From contig JBBRLR010000003.1 in assembly GCA_038231255.1 (NCBI GenBank), positions 1 to 64,000 of the forward strand: a stretch of DNA of 64,000 nt, given 5' to 3'. Under the pieces are notes generated by a model. It was not told the origin of the DNA. It worked only from the letters and a program-made list of their open reading frames with translations, and did not search any database. The stretch comes from JALYUS01 sp038231255 (lineage in GTDB: Bacteria; Chloroflexota; Chloroflexia; Thermomicrobiales; JALYUS01). Positions 26,080 through 34,346 of the stretch are shown here, piece by piece. Numbering within the stretch: position 1 is the first letter of the stretch; each line of letters starts with the position of its first letter. The position numbers and the translations under genes are program-made.

Positions 26080-27321
26080 ATGAGAACGAGAGAGATAATC
26101 GTGCGCTACGGGCGGTGGCTCGTCGTGCTTGCCTTTGTGATGCAGATGACCGTTTCCGGCGCGGCGCGCGTGCTGGAAACGGTGGTAGACACACCGCTCG
26201 CGGGGGACGACACCTTCCAGATCGGGCCAACTGCCGTGAGCGACCCGACGACCATTTCCGTGACGGTGGACCGCGCGTATGGCCCCCTCGCGGACGATGT
26301 GGGCCATTTGCGCGCCGACTTGATCGGCAAAAGTGTTACGTCTGATGCGACGTTGGAAGTCGCGCCGACGGATGGCGTGCCGCCGACGTTTTCGATCGCG
26401 ATCAACGGCGTCGCGGTGCCGGGATTGTGGCAGCCGCCCGGAGCGGGGAGCCGTGCCTGGCGCCTGACGGTACCGACCGCGCGGGTGCTTTTTCCGCAGC
26501 CTGGCGACGCGAGCCGCGCGCTCGTCCCGCGCGATAACACGCTGATGCTGAGCGGCGCATCGGCATCGCTGGACTGGCTGCGACTCATCGTGCCTGGCAC
26601 GCCGCCCGCGCTCCTGATGGCGGGGGCAGACCTTTCCTGCGGCCCTCCCGGCCCGACCGACCCGACGGAGACCTGGGACGACTGGGGCCGCTGGTTGACA
26701 ACGGACGGCATTCCGTATCGCGCGCCCGCCCGCGACGGTCGGCTGACGGTCGCGGAGCAGTTGCCCGCGCTCGACGATGGCTACGCCTTTTTGCGGCGCG
26801 CGTACGGCCCGGATCGTCCCGGCCTGTCGCCGCGCGTGATGCTCGTCGGCTACAGCATGGGCGGGTTGGTGGCGCGCCTCTGGGCATTCCAGCATCCTAG
26901 CGTCGTGACGCAATTGGTGGAAATCGCCAGCCCGGACGCGGGGACGGACGCCGCCACCAACTTCTTCGCCATCTTCCTTTCCCGTTGCGCGACCGGCGCC
27001 CTGCACGACCTGACACCCTTTTTCGTTGCCGATTTCAATAGTCGCGTGGACCTGTCCCATTATTGGGACCCGGACATGCCCGCGATGCATATCACGACTA
27101 TCGTCGGCGTGCCGCCGACCGGGGATCACACGGACGGCGTCGTGCCGGAGGCGAGCGCGGACGCGCTCCCGTACGCGACACACCTGACGTGGACGCCGGA
27201 GACGGTTGGCCGTTCCTCCTCGCTCCATCTCTCCATTCCCCATGCCCAGGGGGTCTACACCGATCTGCGCGATCGGGCCCGCTTCGCGTCGCCGCTACCG
27301 GACGCGCGGACTGGGCAGTAG
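26080..27321 (+). CDS. Secreted alpha/beta-hydrolase (lipase/esterase-like)
   Basis: The 413-aa protein has an N-terminal signal segment (about 11-28) and a beta-rich region to about residue 180. The hydrolase core carries the nucleophile elbow VMLVGYSMGGLVARLWAF (Ser about 261), IASPDAG and GDHTDGVVPEASA near the expected acid and His positions. It resembles PGAP1/LCAT-type lipases with the partial DUF676 pattern. Substrate is unknown. GTG at 26101 and ATG at 26080 are both possible. It converges with the LPATG-protein gene across a hairpin terminator. Confidence 0.75.
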   Translation: MRTREIIVRYGRWLVVLAFVMQMTVSGAARVLETVVDTPLAGDDTFQIGPTAVSDPTTISVTVDRAYGPLADDVGHLRADLIGKSVTSDATLEVAPTDGVPPTFSIAINGVAVPGLWQPPGAGSRAWRLTVPTARVLFPQPGDASRALVPRDNTLMLSGASASLDWLRLIVPGTPPALLMAGADLSCGPPGPTDPTETWDDWGRWLTTDGIPYRAPARDGRLTVAEQLPALDDGYAFLRRAYGPDRPGLSPRVMLVGYSMGGLVARLWAFQHPSVVTQLVEIASPDAGTDAATNFFAIFLSRCATGALHDLTPFFVADFNSRVDLSHYWDPDMPAMHITTIVGVPPTGDHTDGVVPEASADALPYATHLTWTPETVGRSSSLHLSIPHAQGVYTDLRDRARFASPLPDARTGQ

Positions 27322-27358
27322 CGAGCGGACGATACGCAGCAAGCAGCAAACAGAAAGA

Positions 27359-27386
27359 GAAGCGGCGGGGATTTCCCCACCGCTTC
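27359..27386. terminator. Hairpin terminator between convergent genes
   Basis: GAAGCGGCGGGG and CCCCACCGCTTC pair around a 4-nt loop with one mismatch. It lies between the lipase-like gene (+) and the LPATG-protein gene (-), with A-rich sequence on the left and TTC on the right, so it could serve both. Confidence 0.65.
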
Positions 27387-27409
27387 TTCGGTACCGTGGA
27401 TCGGATGAG

Positions 27410-27772
27410 TTAGCTGCGAGACGCGCGCCGCTTCAGGGCAACGCCGGTGCCGATGATCGCCAGCGCGAGGATCATCACTTCGATGATCACGGCATTCATC
27501 GAGCCGTTGCGCGTCTGACCGGTTGCCGGGAGGGTCGTCGTTGTCGTGGCGCCGCCCGTGCCCGTCGCAACTGCTGTCGCGCCCGTTGCGGTCGTCGCGG
27601 TCGCGGCAACCGTCGGGGCAACCGTCGCCGCCCGTGTCGCGGTCGGCGCAACTGTCGCGGCGGCGGCCGATCCGGTGCCCGTCGTCTGCGCCGAGCCGGA
27701 GCCTGCCGTGAACGCGAAGACCGTCAGGAATGTCACGACCAGAAACAAGAGAACCGAGAGCCGCTTACCCAC
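27410..27772 (-). CDS. Small secreted protein with LPXTG-type sorting signal
   Basis: The 120-aa protein has a signal peptide (GKRLSVLLFLVVTFLTVFAFTA), an Ala/Thr-rich low-complexity stalk (about 28-80), and a C-terminal sorting signal. The signal is TLPATGQ, then a hydrophobic span (VIIEVMILALAIIGTGVAL), then the basic tail KRRASRS. This is the classical sortase-substrate layout. GTG at 27772 is chosen because GGAAGGTGG lies 8 nt upstream; earlier in-frame codons do not resemble a signal peptide. No sortase gene is in the window. Confidence 0.65.
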   Translation of the reverse strand: MGKRLSVLLFLVVTFLTVFAFTAGSGSAQTTGTGSAAAATVAPTATRAATVAPTVAATATTATGATAVATGTGGATTTTTLPATGQTRNGSMNAVIIEVMILALAIIGTGVALKRRASRS

Positions 27773-28019
27773 GCAGGTACCCACCTTCCTTATTCGATGA
27801 CGGTTTGGCGTCACCGATACACAAATGTGCCCCATCACCCACACTATTGTGAAGGGCAGTCGGTTGCGCGACGCCGCACGGTCTATGCCACCGTAGAGCA
27901 CGCATCATCTCGCCATCCTACCAGAGAGCGTGCGATTGATACAGAAGTTCGCGAGTGACGCGGCGAAATTCGTGGCAAAAGTTGTCTCCGCCCCTCGCAT
28001 CGGTGTTCAGGAATAATCC

Positions 28020-28052
28020 TGGATACGACAAAAATCAACATTTTGTGTATCC
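28020..28052. promoter_or_regulatory. Inverted repeat, possible operator
   Basis: TGGATACGACAAAA and TTTTGTGTATCCA form a 13-bp inverted repeat with one bulged base and a 7-nt centre. It lies in the 400-bp AT-richer gap between divergent genes, just upstream of a candidate promoter. It has no T-run, so an operator is more likely than a terminator (inference). Confidence 0.4.
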
Positions 28053-28054
28053 AT

Positions 28055-28083
28055 TTGCCGTTAACACACAAGATGCATACTTT
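28055..28083 (+). promoter_or_regulatory. Putative promoter of the HprK-like/ppx unit
   Basis: TTGCCG (28055-28060), a 17-bp spacer and TACTTT (28078-28083) lie about 95 bp upstream of the HprK-like gene. The rest of the 27773-28179 gap shows no gene. Confidence 0.35.
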
Positions 28084-28179
28084 CTGCTACCATGCGCTCG
28101 ATATGCTTGATCGGCGTGGCACGCGGATGACGGAAGCGTCGTGCGCTGCTTGCCGTCGCGAACGGGAGAGGGATCGACG

Positions 28180-29286
28180 ATGTCCATCTGGCCTGATGAC
28201 ACGATAGCACCGGACGACGCCCAAACGCTGCTGTTCGCGATCCACGATGTCCCCTTTGTCGTCCGCTCGAACGACACGGCGGTGATCGCGCACATCGCCC
28301 GGCTGGTGCAGCGTTACCGCACGGTGGAGCCGCAAGCCGCCACGGGGCCGCAGCAGGAACTGACTGCTCTCCAGGGCACACCGGCCCTCGATACCCTTCG
28401 TCTGACGGACGTGCCGCGCCGTTCTGGCGAGCACAAACCGGCGCGCGTCGCGACCGCTGATCTGGACGGTGGCCGCGTCATCCTCCGGCGCGAGACCGGC
28501 GTGGCGACGACGATCCGGCCCGACGCGTGGACGATCACGGGAGATCTTCGCGCCCATCCGGGGGAGGTGACGCGCGCGCTGGACGCGATACTCTCACTTG
28601 CCCTCGTCGAGCGCGGCTACCTGACGCTCAAAGGCTCCGCCCTGACGCGAGACGGGCGAGGGATTGCCCTTGTCGGTGGGCCGGACAGCGCACGGCGGGC
28701 GCTGGCGGTCACGCTACTCGGGCGCGGCTTCCGGTGGGTGACGGAGGATTCACTGCTCGTACGCGTCGCCGTCGGGCACGTCGAGATGCGCGGCTTGCCC
28801 GGCCTGCTCCGCCTCGGCCCTGCCGCGATGCTCGCGCACCCCACCCTGCGCGCCATGCTCCCCGATGACGAACGGGCGCGCTACGAGGGGCAGACGTGGC
28901 GCGAACTGCGGGAGGTCGAGGCGCGCTATGTCGTGGACGCGGCGGACGCCTTCGGCGCGGACGGAATTGCGACCGAGGGCGTGCTCGAAATGATCGTCGC
29001 GCTCGGCTGGAAAAACGGCGAATTGTCGGGGACGCCAACCATCACGCCGCTCGCCCGCCCTGACGCGTACGAGGCGCTGGCGGACGCGACCCGCTCCTAC
29101 GGGTTGTACGATCTGCGCGGTACGCTCCCGCCGAACTTCCACCGGCTCCAGCGCATCGCCGAGACCGTCACGATGCACGCGGTTTCCGGGCCGGTGGACC
29201 TGCAAACTGTCGCGGATGCCCTGGTCGCCGACGAAGCGCGCACCGCCGAACGCGATACTGCCGGAACCACCAACGGGGCGCACTGA
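28180..29286 (+). CDS. HprK-like protein with eroded P-loop
   Basis: The 368-aa protein resembles the C-terminal kinase fold of HPr kinase relatives. It has LTLKGSALTRDGRGIALVGGPDSARRALAVTLLGRGFRWVTEDSLLV, where the usual GPSGSGKST is GGPDSARRA, and then GLPGLLRLGPAAMLAHPTLRAML. The P-loop Lys and Ser/Thr are replaced, so ATP-dependent kinase activity is doubtful. The N-terminal 130 residues are not assigned. ATG at 28180 is preferred, with GAGAGGGA upstream. It ends 3 bp before ppx and is surely co-transcribed with it. Confidence 0.55.
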   Translation: MSIWPDDTIAPDDAQTLLFAIHDVPFVVRSNDTAVIAHIARLVQRYRTVEPQAATGPQQELTALQGTPALDTLRLTDVPRRSGEHKPARVATADLDGGRVILRRETGVATTIRPDAWTITGDLRAHPGEVTRALDAILSLALVERGYLTLKGSALTRDGRGIALVGGPDSARRALAVTLLGRGFRWVTEDSLLVRVAVGHVEMRGLPGLLRLGPAAMLAHPTLRAMLPDDERARYEGQTWRELREVEARYVVDAADAFGADGIATEGVLEMIVALGWKNGELSGTPTITPLARPDAYEALADATRSYGLYDLRGTLPPNFHRLQRIAETVTMHAVSGPVDLQTVADALVADEARTAERDTAGTTNGAH

Positions 29287-29289
29287 GCG

Positions 29290-30183
29290 ATGCCGCAGCG
29301 CGCCGCCGTCCTCGATGTCGGGACGAACACCGTCCGCCTGCTCGTCGCCGATTGCGCCGAGGATGCTCTCACGCCCGTCCTCGACTGGACGAACATGTCC
29401 CGCCTCGGCCTCGGCGCGAGCACCGACGGCACGCTGACGACGGAAAGCATCGCCCGCACCGCCGAGGGGGCGATCTCGCTGGTGCGCGACGCGCGCGCGG
29501 TGGGTGCGACGACGATTCTGATGGTCGGCACCGCCGCCGTCCGCGACGCGCCGAACCGGGGTCTGCTGCTGGATCGGATCGAACGCGCGACGGGCGTCGT
29601 CTGCCGTATCGTTGATGGCGAAACCGAGGCCTCGCTGACCTTCCTCGGCGCGACCGCCGGCCCGTCGCTCGACGGCACGCTCGCGGTCGGGGACATCGGC
29701 GGCGGCAGCACGGAGCGAATCATCGCGGTGGACGGTGCGATCCACGAGCGATTCTCCGTGCCGATCGGCTCCGGTCGCCTGACGGAGCGGACGATCCGGC
29801 ACGACCCGCCGACCAACGCCGACCTCGCTGCCGCGACGCGCGCCGCCGAAGAAGCCTTCCGTACACTGCGCCCTGTCCGTGCTACCGTGCTTCTGCTGGC
29901 GGGCGGCACCGCCTCCGCACTTGGCCATCTACAAGGCACGGCGACCCTCGACGATGCCGCGCTCGACGGCGCCCTCGCGACTCTCCAGTCCGCGCCCGCC
30001 GCCGACCTCGCGCCGACGGTCGGGTTGGAAGTGGCCCGCATCGGCCTAATGGCGGCGGGCGCGGTGATCGTCCGCGCGCTCGCGGCGACCTGCGGCCTGT
30101 CCGCCGCGACCGTCGCCCGTGGCGGCATCCGCGAGGGCACGCTGCTCGCCGCAATGCGCGGCGAGCACGGCTTTCGGCTGTGA
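29290..30183 (+). CDS. Ppx/GppA family phosphatase
   Basis: The 297-aa protein is of the short, two-domain Ppx/GppA type. It has phosphate-1 motif LDVGTNTVRLLVAD at the N-terminus, GTAAVRDAPNR, phosphate-2 motif GDIGGGSTE and the adenosine-like motif LLAGGTASAL. Family members hydrolyse polyphosphate or pppGpp; the downstream CHAD genes favour polyphosphate here (inference). Start lies 3 bp after the HprK-like stop. The C-terminal HD-type domain of long forms is absent, as in many Gram-positive-type enzymes. Confidence 0.88.
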   Translation: MPQRAAVLDVGTNTVRLLVADCAEDALTPVLDWTNMSRLGLGASTDGTLTTESIARTAEGAISLVRDARAVGATTILMVGTAAVRDAPNRGLLLDRIERATGVVCRIVDGETEASLTFLGATAGPSLDGTLAVGDIGGGSTERIIAVDGAIHERFSVPIGSGRLTERTIRHDPPTNADLAAATRAAEEAFRTLRPVRATVLLLAGGTASALGHLQGTATLDDAALDGALATLQSAPAADLAPTVGLEVARIGLMAAGAVIVRALAATCGLSAATVARGGIREGTLLAAMRGEHGFRL

Positions 30184-30184
30184 A

Positions 30185-30294
30185 AAGAATTGAACCACGA
30201 AGAGGGGAAGAGAGAAACAATGGATTCCCTGCGTCATCTTCCCGTCTCTCCTTCGTGCTCTTCGCGCCTTCGTGGTTCAATTCTCTCGTGTTCG
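30185..30294. repeat. Dyad repeat (ACCACGAAGAG words)
   Basis: AGAATTGAACCACGAAGA and its complement ending near 30293 form a long imperfect dyad beginning at the ppx stop codon and ending 27 bp before the first CHAD gene. It has the same words as the repeat at 77-260. Confidence 0.78.
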
Positions 30295-30320
30295 ATTGAT
30301 CGAAATGGGGCGATGCAGCG

Positions 30321-30791
30321 ATGAGCAAGGATGATGCGCAGTTCGGGCCGAAGACCGCGTTCCGCGATGCCGCCGCGCGGGTGCTGACCGAACGGCTCGA
30401 TACGCTGATGGAGCACGAGGCGGGCACGCGGGCGGGGACGGACCCCGAAGAATTGCACGACATGCGCGTCGCGTCGCGGCGGCTGCGGGCGGCGTTGGAG
30501 GCATTCGCCGTCTGCTACCGGGGCAAGAAATTCGTGCGGGTCGCGAAGGAGACGAAGTCGCTGACCGACGCCCTCGGCGGCGTACGGGACGGTGATGTGC
30601 TGCTCGAGCGGATGACGGCGTATAAGGCGACCGTGCCGCCGGACGAACAACCCGCCATCGCCGGTTTCATCGGCCAGATCACGGCGGAGCGGGAGGCGCA
30701 TCGCGCGACGATGCTGCGCGCCCTGGATGATCTCAAAGCAACCGAGTACGCGAAGCGGTTCCGCGCCGTGGCCGCGCACCCCCACCGGTAG
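30321..30791 (+). CDS. CHAD domain, N-terminal half
   Basis: This 156-aa protein matches only the first half of a CHAD domain: ELHDMRVASRRLRAALEAF (the conserved His and basic helix), then LGGVRDGDVLLERM. CHAD is a four-helix-bundle repeat that binds inorganic polyphosphate. The second half is the next cistron. The stop TAG precedes the next ATG by 8 bp, and TAGGAG across the stop serves as its ribosome-binding site. It follows ppx on the same strand. Confidence 0.82.
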   Translation: MSKDDAQFGPKTAFRDAAARVLTERLDTLMEHEAGTRAGTDPEELHDMRVASRRLRAALEAFAVCYRGKKFVRVAKETKSLTDALGGVRDGDVLLERMTAYKATVPPDEQPAIAGFIGQITAEREAHRATMLRALDDLKATEYAKRFRAVAAHPHR

Positions 30792-30799
30792 GAGAACGC

Positions 30800-31360
30800 A
30801 TGGCCCGCGCGCGCATCATTCATGGCCTGAGATCGAAGGGAACAGTCCGCGCCAACGCGCGGAAGATCGTCGCCAGCCGCACCGATGAGTTCTTCGCGTT
30901 CGCGCCGGCGCTCGCCGACCCGACGAATGTCACCGAATTGCACGACATGCGGATCGCCGCCAAGCGGCTCCGCTACGCGCTCGAACTCTTCGGCGACGCG
31001 CTCGGCCCGGACGCCGCCGGGTGTATTGAGGTGATTAAGGAGTTTCAGGAGGTCGTCGGCGACATCCATGACCATGATATCCATGCGGACATCCTGCGCG
31101 CCCATCTGGAAGCGATTTCCGCCGCGCGCGCCCATGCCCTCGCCGACCGCGCGATGCGAGCGGAGGAGGAGATCGAGCCATTCAAAGAGCAGTGCCGCGC
31201 CTTCGTCACCGAGGATGGCTGGGTCGTGGAGCAGAGCGCTATCGCCGCCGCCATCGCCCGCACGATGCGCGAGCGCCGCCAGCGGCACGCCGACCTCGTC
31301 GCGCACTGGACGGAATGGACTGCGGCGGGCCTCCGGGCGCGACTGGATACGCTGACGTAA
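30800..31360 (+). CDS. CHAD domain, C-terminal half
   Basis: This 186-aa protein carries the second-half CHAD signature: LHDMRIAAKRLRYALELFGDALG with FQEVVGDIHDHDIHADIL. Together with the preceding 156 aa it makes one complete CHAD of about 340 residues, divided at the midpoint where the two pseudo-repeats meet. A well-placed ribosome-binding site at the junction suggests a stable split rather than a recent frameshift. The two halves are expected to assemble as a heterodimer (inference). The basic residues for polyphosphate are kept in both. Confidence 0.85.
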   Translation: MARARIIHGLRSKGTVRANARKIVASRTDEFFAFAPALADPTNVTELHDMRIAAKRLRYALELFGDALGPDAAGCIEVIKEFQEVVGDIHDHDIHADILRAHLEAISAARAHALADRAMRAEEEIEPFKEQCRAFVTEDGWVVEQSAIAAAIARTMRERRQRHADLVAHWTEWTAAGLRARLDTLT

Positions 31361-31391
31361 GACCCCTCCCCCGATGCGGCGGGAGGGGCCG

Positions 31392-32198
31392 TTACCCCGC
31401 GCGGCAGCGATACAGCCCGACATCCTTCGGGTCGCGCCAGATGCCGCCCATAGCTGCGAGGTGGCGCGCCGCCTCCGCGAGGAGCCAAGTGTGGACTTCG
31501 GCGAGCAGATCGGGATGCTCCGCCGTTTGCTGCACGGCCATCATCGTCATGATGTAGCGGACGATCGGCTCCGGTTCGGTGAAGATGAAGGCATTGGCGA
31601 GGATCGTCTCTTCGACGACGGGATAGGCGGCGCGCAGGATGCCCGGCGCATTCTCGATGCCGAAGGTCGCGGAGGTGAGCGGCGGGAGCGGCAGGCCGAA
31701 GTGGGCGAGCATATCGCTGCGCAGGGCGTCAATATGCGGCAAACCCCGCTGGCTGTTCGTGGCGGCGAAGACCGTGCCGCCGGGGCCGACGACGCGGGCG
31801 AACTCGCGGAGCGCGCCAGGGATGTCCGCGACATGGTAGAGCATGTGCCGCGCCGAGATGGCGGCGAATGCGCCGTCTGGGAAGGGGAGCGCGTTCGCCT
31901 CGCCCGTGAACCACTCGATCCCCGTCCCCGCCGATCCATCGCTGGCCGCCGCGATCATCGCGGGCGACTGATCCAATCCGGCGAGTCGCCCGGTGTGCCC
32001 GTGGGCGCGCAGATAGCGCGGGAACGCGCCGGGGCCGCAGCCGACATCGAGGAGCGCTTCGTCCCCGCTCAGGCCGAGCGCGCGGACGCATTCTGCATCG
32101 AGATCAATCTGTCGCTCGCTGTGTCGCGCGTGCGTCTCGACCCGAATGCGCAGCAAATCGGTCGTCTGATACTGCTGCTTCACGTCCGGCGTGATCAT
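31392..32198 (-). CDS. Class I SAM-dependent methyltransferase
   Basis: The 268-aa enzyme has motif I LLDVGCGPGAFPRYL, motif II-like GLDQSPAMIAAA, LPFPDGAFAAISARHMLYHV and the post-motif LREFARVVGPGGTVFAATN. It is a Methyltransf_11-type small-molecule methyltransferase; substrate is unknown. It converges with the CHAD operon, the two stops being 31 bp apart. Confidence 0.87.
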   Translation of the reverse strand: MITPDVKQQYQTTDLLRIRVETHARHSERQIDLDAECVRALGLSGDEALLDVGCGPGAFPRYLRAHGHTGRLAGLDQSPAMIAAASDGSAGTGIEWFTGEANALPFPDGAFAAISARHMLYHVADIPGALREFARVVGPGGTVFAATNSQRGLPHIDALRSDMLAHFGLPLPPLTSATFGIENAPGILRAAYPVVEETILANAFIFTEPEPIVRYIMTMMAVQQTAEHPDLLAEVHTWLLAEAARHLAAMGGIWRDPKDVGLYRCRAG

Positions 32199-32229
32199 AC
32201 ACGATCCCTTTCATGTCATTGGCCAATTA

Positions 32230-32333
32230 CTGAGCCGCCAAGACGCCAAGGACGCCAAGAAGAGCGATTGCAAAGAATAGAATTGATCCCTCTCTTCTCT
32301 CTTGGCGTCCTTCGCGTCTTGGCGGTTCAATCG
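32230..32333. repeat. Dyad repeat (CGCCAAGGACGCC words)
   Basis: GAGCCGCCAAGACGCCAAGG pairs with a right arm ending GTCTTGGCGGTTC. It lies between the divergent methyltransferase and SDR genes, so it is not a simple 3'-end terminator. Confidence 0.78.
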
Positions 32334-32415
32334 TTTTCGTCCTGTGCCCCGTGTACACTTATCGGAGAGATACCGATACCGAGCATAGAGGAGCTGCGCA
32401 AGGAGGGCAAGCGGA

Positions 32416-33126
32416 ATGGGCGCAAAAACACGGGTACTGATTACGGGCGGCAGTCGAGGTGTCGGGCGGGCTGCGGCGCTCCGCCTCGCGCGGGACGGGG
32501 CGGCGGTCGCGGTGCTGGCGCGGTCGCGCGGCGACCTCGATGAGACGGTGCGCGCGTTGACGGCGGCGGGCGGCACGGCGGTCGCGGTCGTCGCGGATGT
32601 CGGAAACGCGGCGCAGGTGCGGGGCGCGGTGGACGAAGCGATTGCCGCGCTCGGCGGGCTGGACGGCCTCGTCCTGAACGCCGGGGTCGGCGTGCATGGG
32701 CCGGTCGAGACGTACCCGATTGCGGACTGGCAGGAGTCTATCGCGACGATGCTCACCGGGCCATTCCTCGTCGCGCAGGCTGCGTTACCCGCACTCAAGG
32801 CGGCGGGCGGGGCGCGGATTGTCGCGGTCGGTTCCGGCGCGGCATATGCGGGGTACGCAAACCTCTCGTCGTACTGCGCGGCGAAGTGGGGGCTGCGCGG
32901 GTTCCTGCTCGCACTCGCCGAGGAGGTCAAGGCGGACGGTATCCGCTGCTGTTACCTGTCGCCGGGGAGTATCCTCACCGATTTCGGCGGGCGCACCGTC
33001 GCGGAGAAACAGGGCCAGCAGGGCAAAGCCTTCCTCCAGCCTGAAGATGTCGCGGACGCCATCGCCTATCTGCTCGCCCAGCCCGCCCATGTCTGGACAC
33101 AAGAAATGAATCTCTGGCCGGTCTGA
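32416..33126 (+). CDS. SDR family oxidoreductase
   Basis: The 236-aa protein has the classical short-chain dehydrogenase features: TGGSRGVGRAAAL (NADP(H)-type TGxxxGxG), LVLNAGVG, the catalytic Ser in VGSGAAYAGY, and the YCAAKWGLRG active-site Tyr/Lys. It ends EMNLWPV, as in 3-oxoacyl-ACP-reductase-like members. The substrate is unknown. A GGAGGGCAAG-like site precedes the ATG. It appears monocistronic. Confidence 0.9.
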   Translation: MGAKTRVLITGGSRGVGRAAALRLARDGAAVAVLARSRGDLDETVRALTAAGGTAVAVVADVGNAAQVRGAVDEAIAALGGLDGLVLNAGVGVHGPVETYPIADWQESIATMLTGPFLVAQAALPALKAAGGARIVAVGSGAAYAGYANLSSYCAAKWGLRGFLLALAEEVKADGIRCCYLSPGSILTDFGGRTVAEKQGQQGKAFLQPEDVADAIAYLLAQPAHVWTQEMNLWPV

Positions 33127-33135
33127 GAAACGCTT

Positions 33136-33328
33136 CCGAACTGCCAGGACGCCAAGAGGAGAAGGAACGTACCACAGAGATCGCAGAGACCACAGAGTGT
33201 ACAGAGAAAGAAGAGAATCAATCTCGTGTCCTCTCTGTGATCTCTGTGATCTCTGCGATCTCTGCGATCTCTGTGTCCTCTGCGCTCAATCCCTTCGCTT
33301 CTTGGCGTCCTTGCGCGTGCCCTCTGGG
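33136..33328. repeat. Compound dyad (CCACAGAGATCGC words inside CGCCAAG words)
   Basis: The outer arms GCCAGGACGCCAAG/CTTGGCGTCC enclose inner arms of ACAGAGATCGCAGAG words and tandem GATCTCTGTGATCTCTGC copies. Two different word families are nested, suggesting one dyad arose inside another. It lies after the SDR stop. Confidence 0.75.
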
Positions 33329-33623
33329 CAGTGTCAGCAGTTCGGTTCCTGACCGCTTCGTCGCGAATCCTGACAGCCCCGTCACATTCCTCTGCAGTTC
33401 TACGTTCTACCTGATGAGAAGAATATCTTTCGATTTATATATCAACCACAAGGGGCACATGGTAGATGATGGGGATTATCGAGGCGGATCGTTCGGTTTG
33501 GCGTCGTTGGTCGTTCGTTGTCGGTGTGATGCGGCGGGAGATGATCGCGCTCCTCGCATGACAAAGACGGCGCGGCGGCAACCGCGCGGGCGCATCGCCC
33601 GGACAGGATGGTAGAGGAAGAAG
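33329..33623. other. Upstream region of the two-component genes
   Basis: Almost 300 bp have no supported gene. An AT-rich patch around 33415-33460 (GAATATC, TTTATATATC) is the likely promoter region for the response-regulator gene, but no clean -35/-10 pair could be chosen. Confidence 0.35.
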
Positions 33624-34346
33624 ATGAGCACCGAAACACTGCGTACCCACATTTTGATCGTCGAGGACGACCCGTTCATGAGCAAGATGCTCGTCTTTCT
33701 GCTGGACGACAGCGGCTACCAAACGACGACCCTTCCCGACCCGCGGCGGGTGAGCGAGTTCCTCAAGGAGAACGCAATAGACCTGATCCTGCTCGACGTG
33801 ATGCTGCCCTACATTGATGGCTTCACGCTCTGCACATCGCTGCGGCGCGAGCACCCGGATGTGCCGGTGATCTTCCTTTCCGCGCGCGGCATGGTCGGTG
33901 ACAAGGTGGACGGCTTCGGCCACGGCGCGGACGATTACATTTCCAAGCCCTTCGAGCCGACGGAGATGCTGGCGCGCATCCAGGCGGTGCTGCGCCGCTA
34001 CCGGCGCGCGGAGCGAAACCTGTTCGGCATGGTCATCAAGGTGGGCGACACGGCGCTGGACCTGGGCGAGTTGCAGTTCACCGCGCCGGAGCGGCGACCC
34101 GCACTGCTAACGCCGACCGAGATGAAAATCCTCGAGTGCCTGATGCGCAATGCGAACGCGGTGATCTCGCGCGAGACGCTGATCGAACGAACCTGGGGCT
34201 ACGACTACGAGGGGGGCAGCAACCGGGTGGATGTCTACATCCGCCGCCTGCGCAAGAAGATCGAGCAGGACCCCGATGATCCGCTGTTTATCCATACCGT
34301 ACGGGGGCTTGGTTATGTCTATCGAGACGGTCGCCGCGCCGCGTAG
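33624..34346 (+). CDS. OmpR/PhoB-family response regulator
   Basis: The 240-aa protein has a complete receiver (residues 9-125): VEDDPFMS acidic pair, phospho-acceptor Asp58 in LILLDVMLPYIDGF, Ser86 and Lys108 in YISKPFEP. A C-terminal winged helix (LTPTEMKILECLMRNANAVISRETLIERTWGYDY, VDVYIRRLRKKIE, RGLGYVYR) follows. It should bind direct-repeat DNA sites when phosphorylated by the kinase whose gene overlaps its 3' end by 32 bp. GAGGAAGAAG precedes the ATG. It is one candidate reader of the direct-repeat operator in the 45-55 kb block (speculative). Confidence 0.94.
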   Translation: MSTETLRTHILIVEDDPFMSKMLVFLLDDSGYQTTTLPDPRRVSEFLKENAIDLILLDVMLPYIDGFTLCTSLRREHPDVPVIFLSARGMVGDKVDGFGHGADDYISKPFEPTEMLARIQAVLRRYRRAERNLFGMVIKVGDTALDLGELQFTAPERRPALLTPTEMKILECLMRNANAVISRETLIERTWGYDYEGGSNRVDVYIRRLRKKIEQDPDDPLFIHTVRGLGYVYRDGRRAA

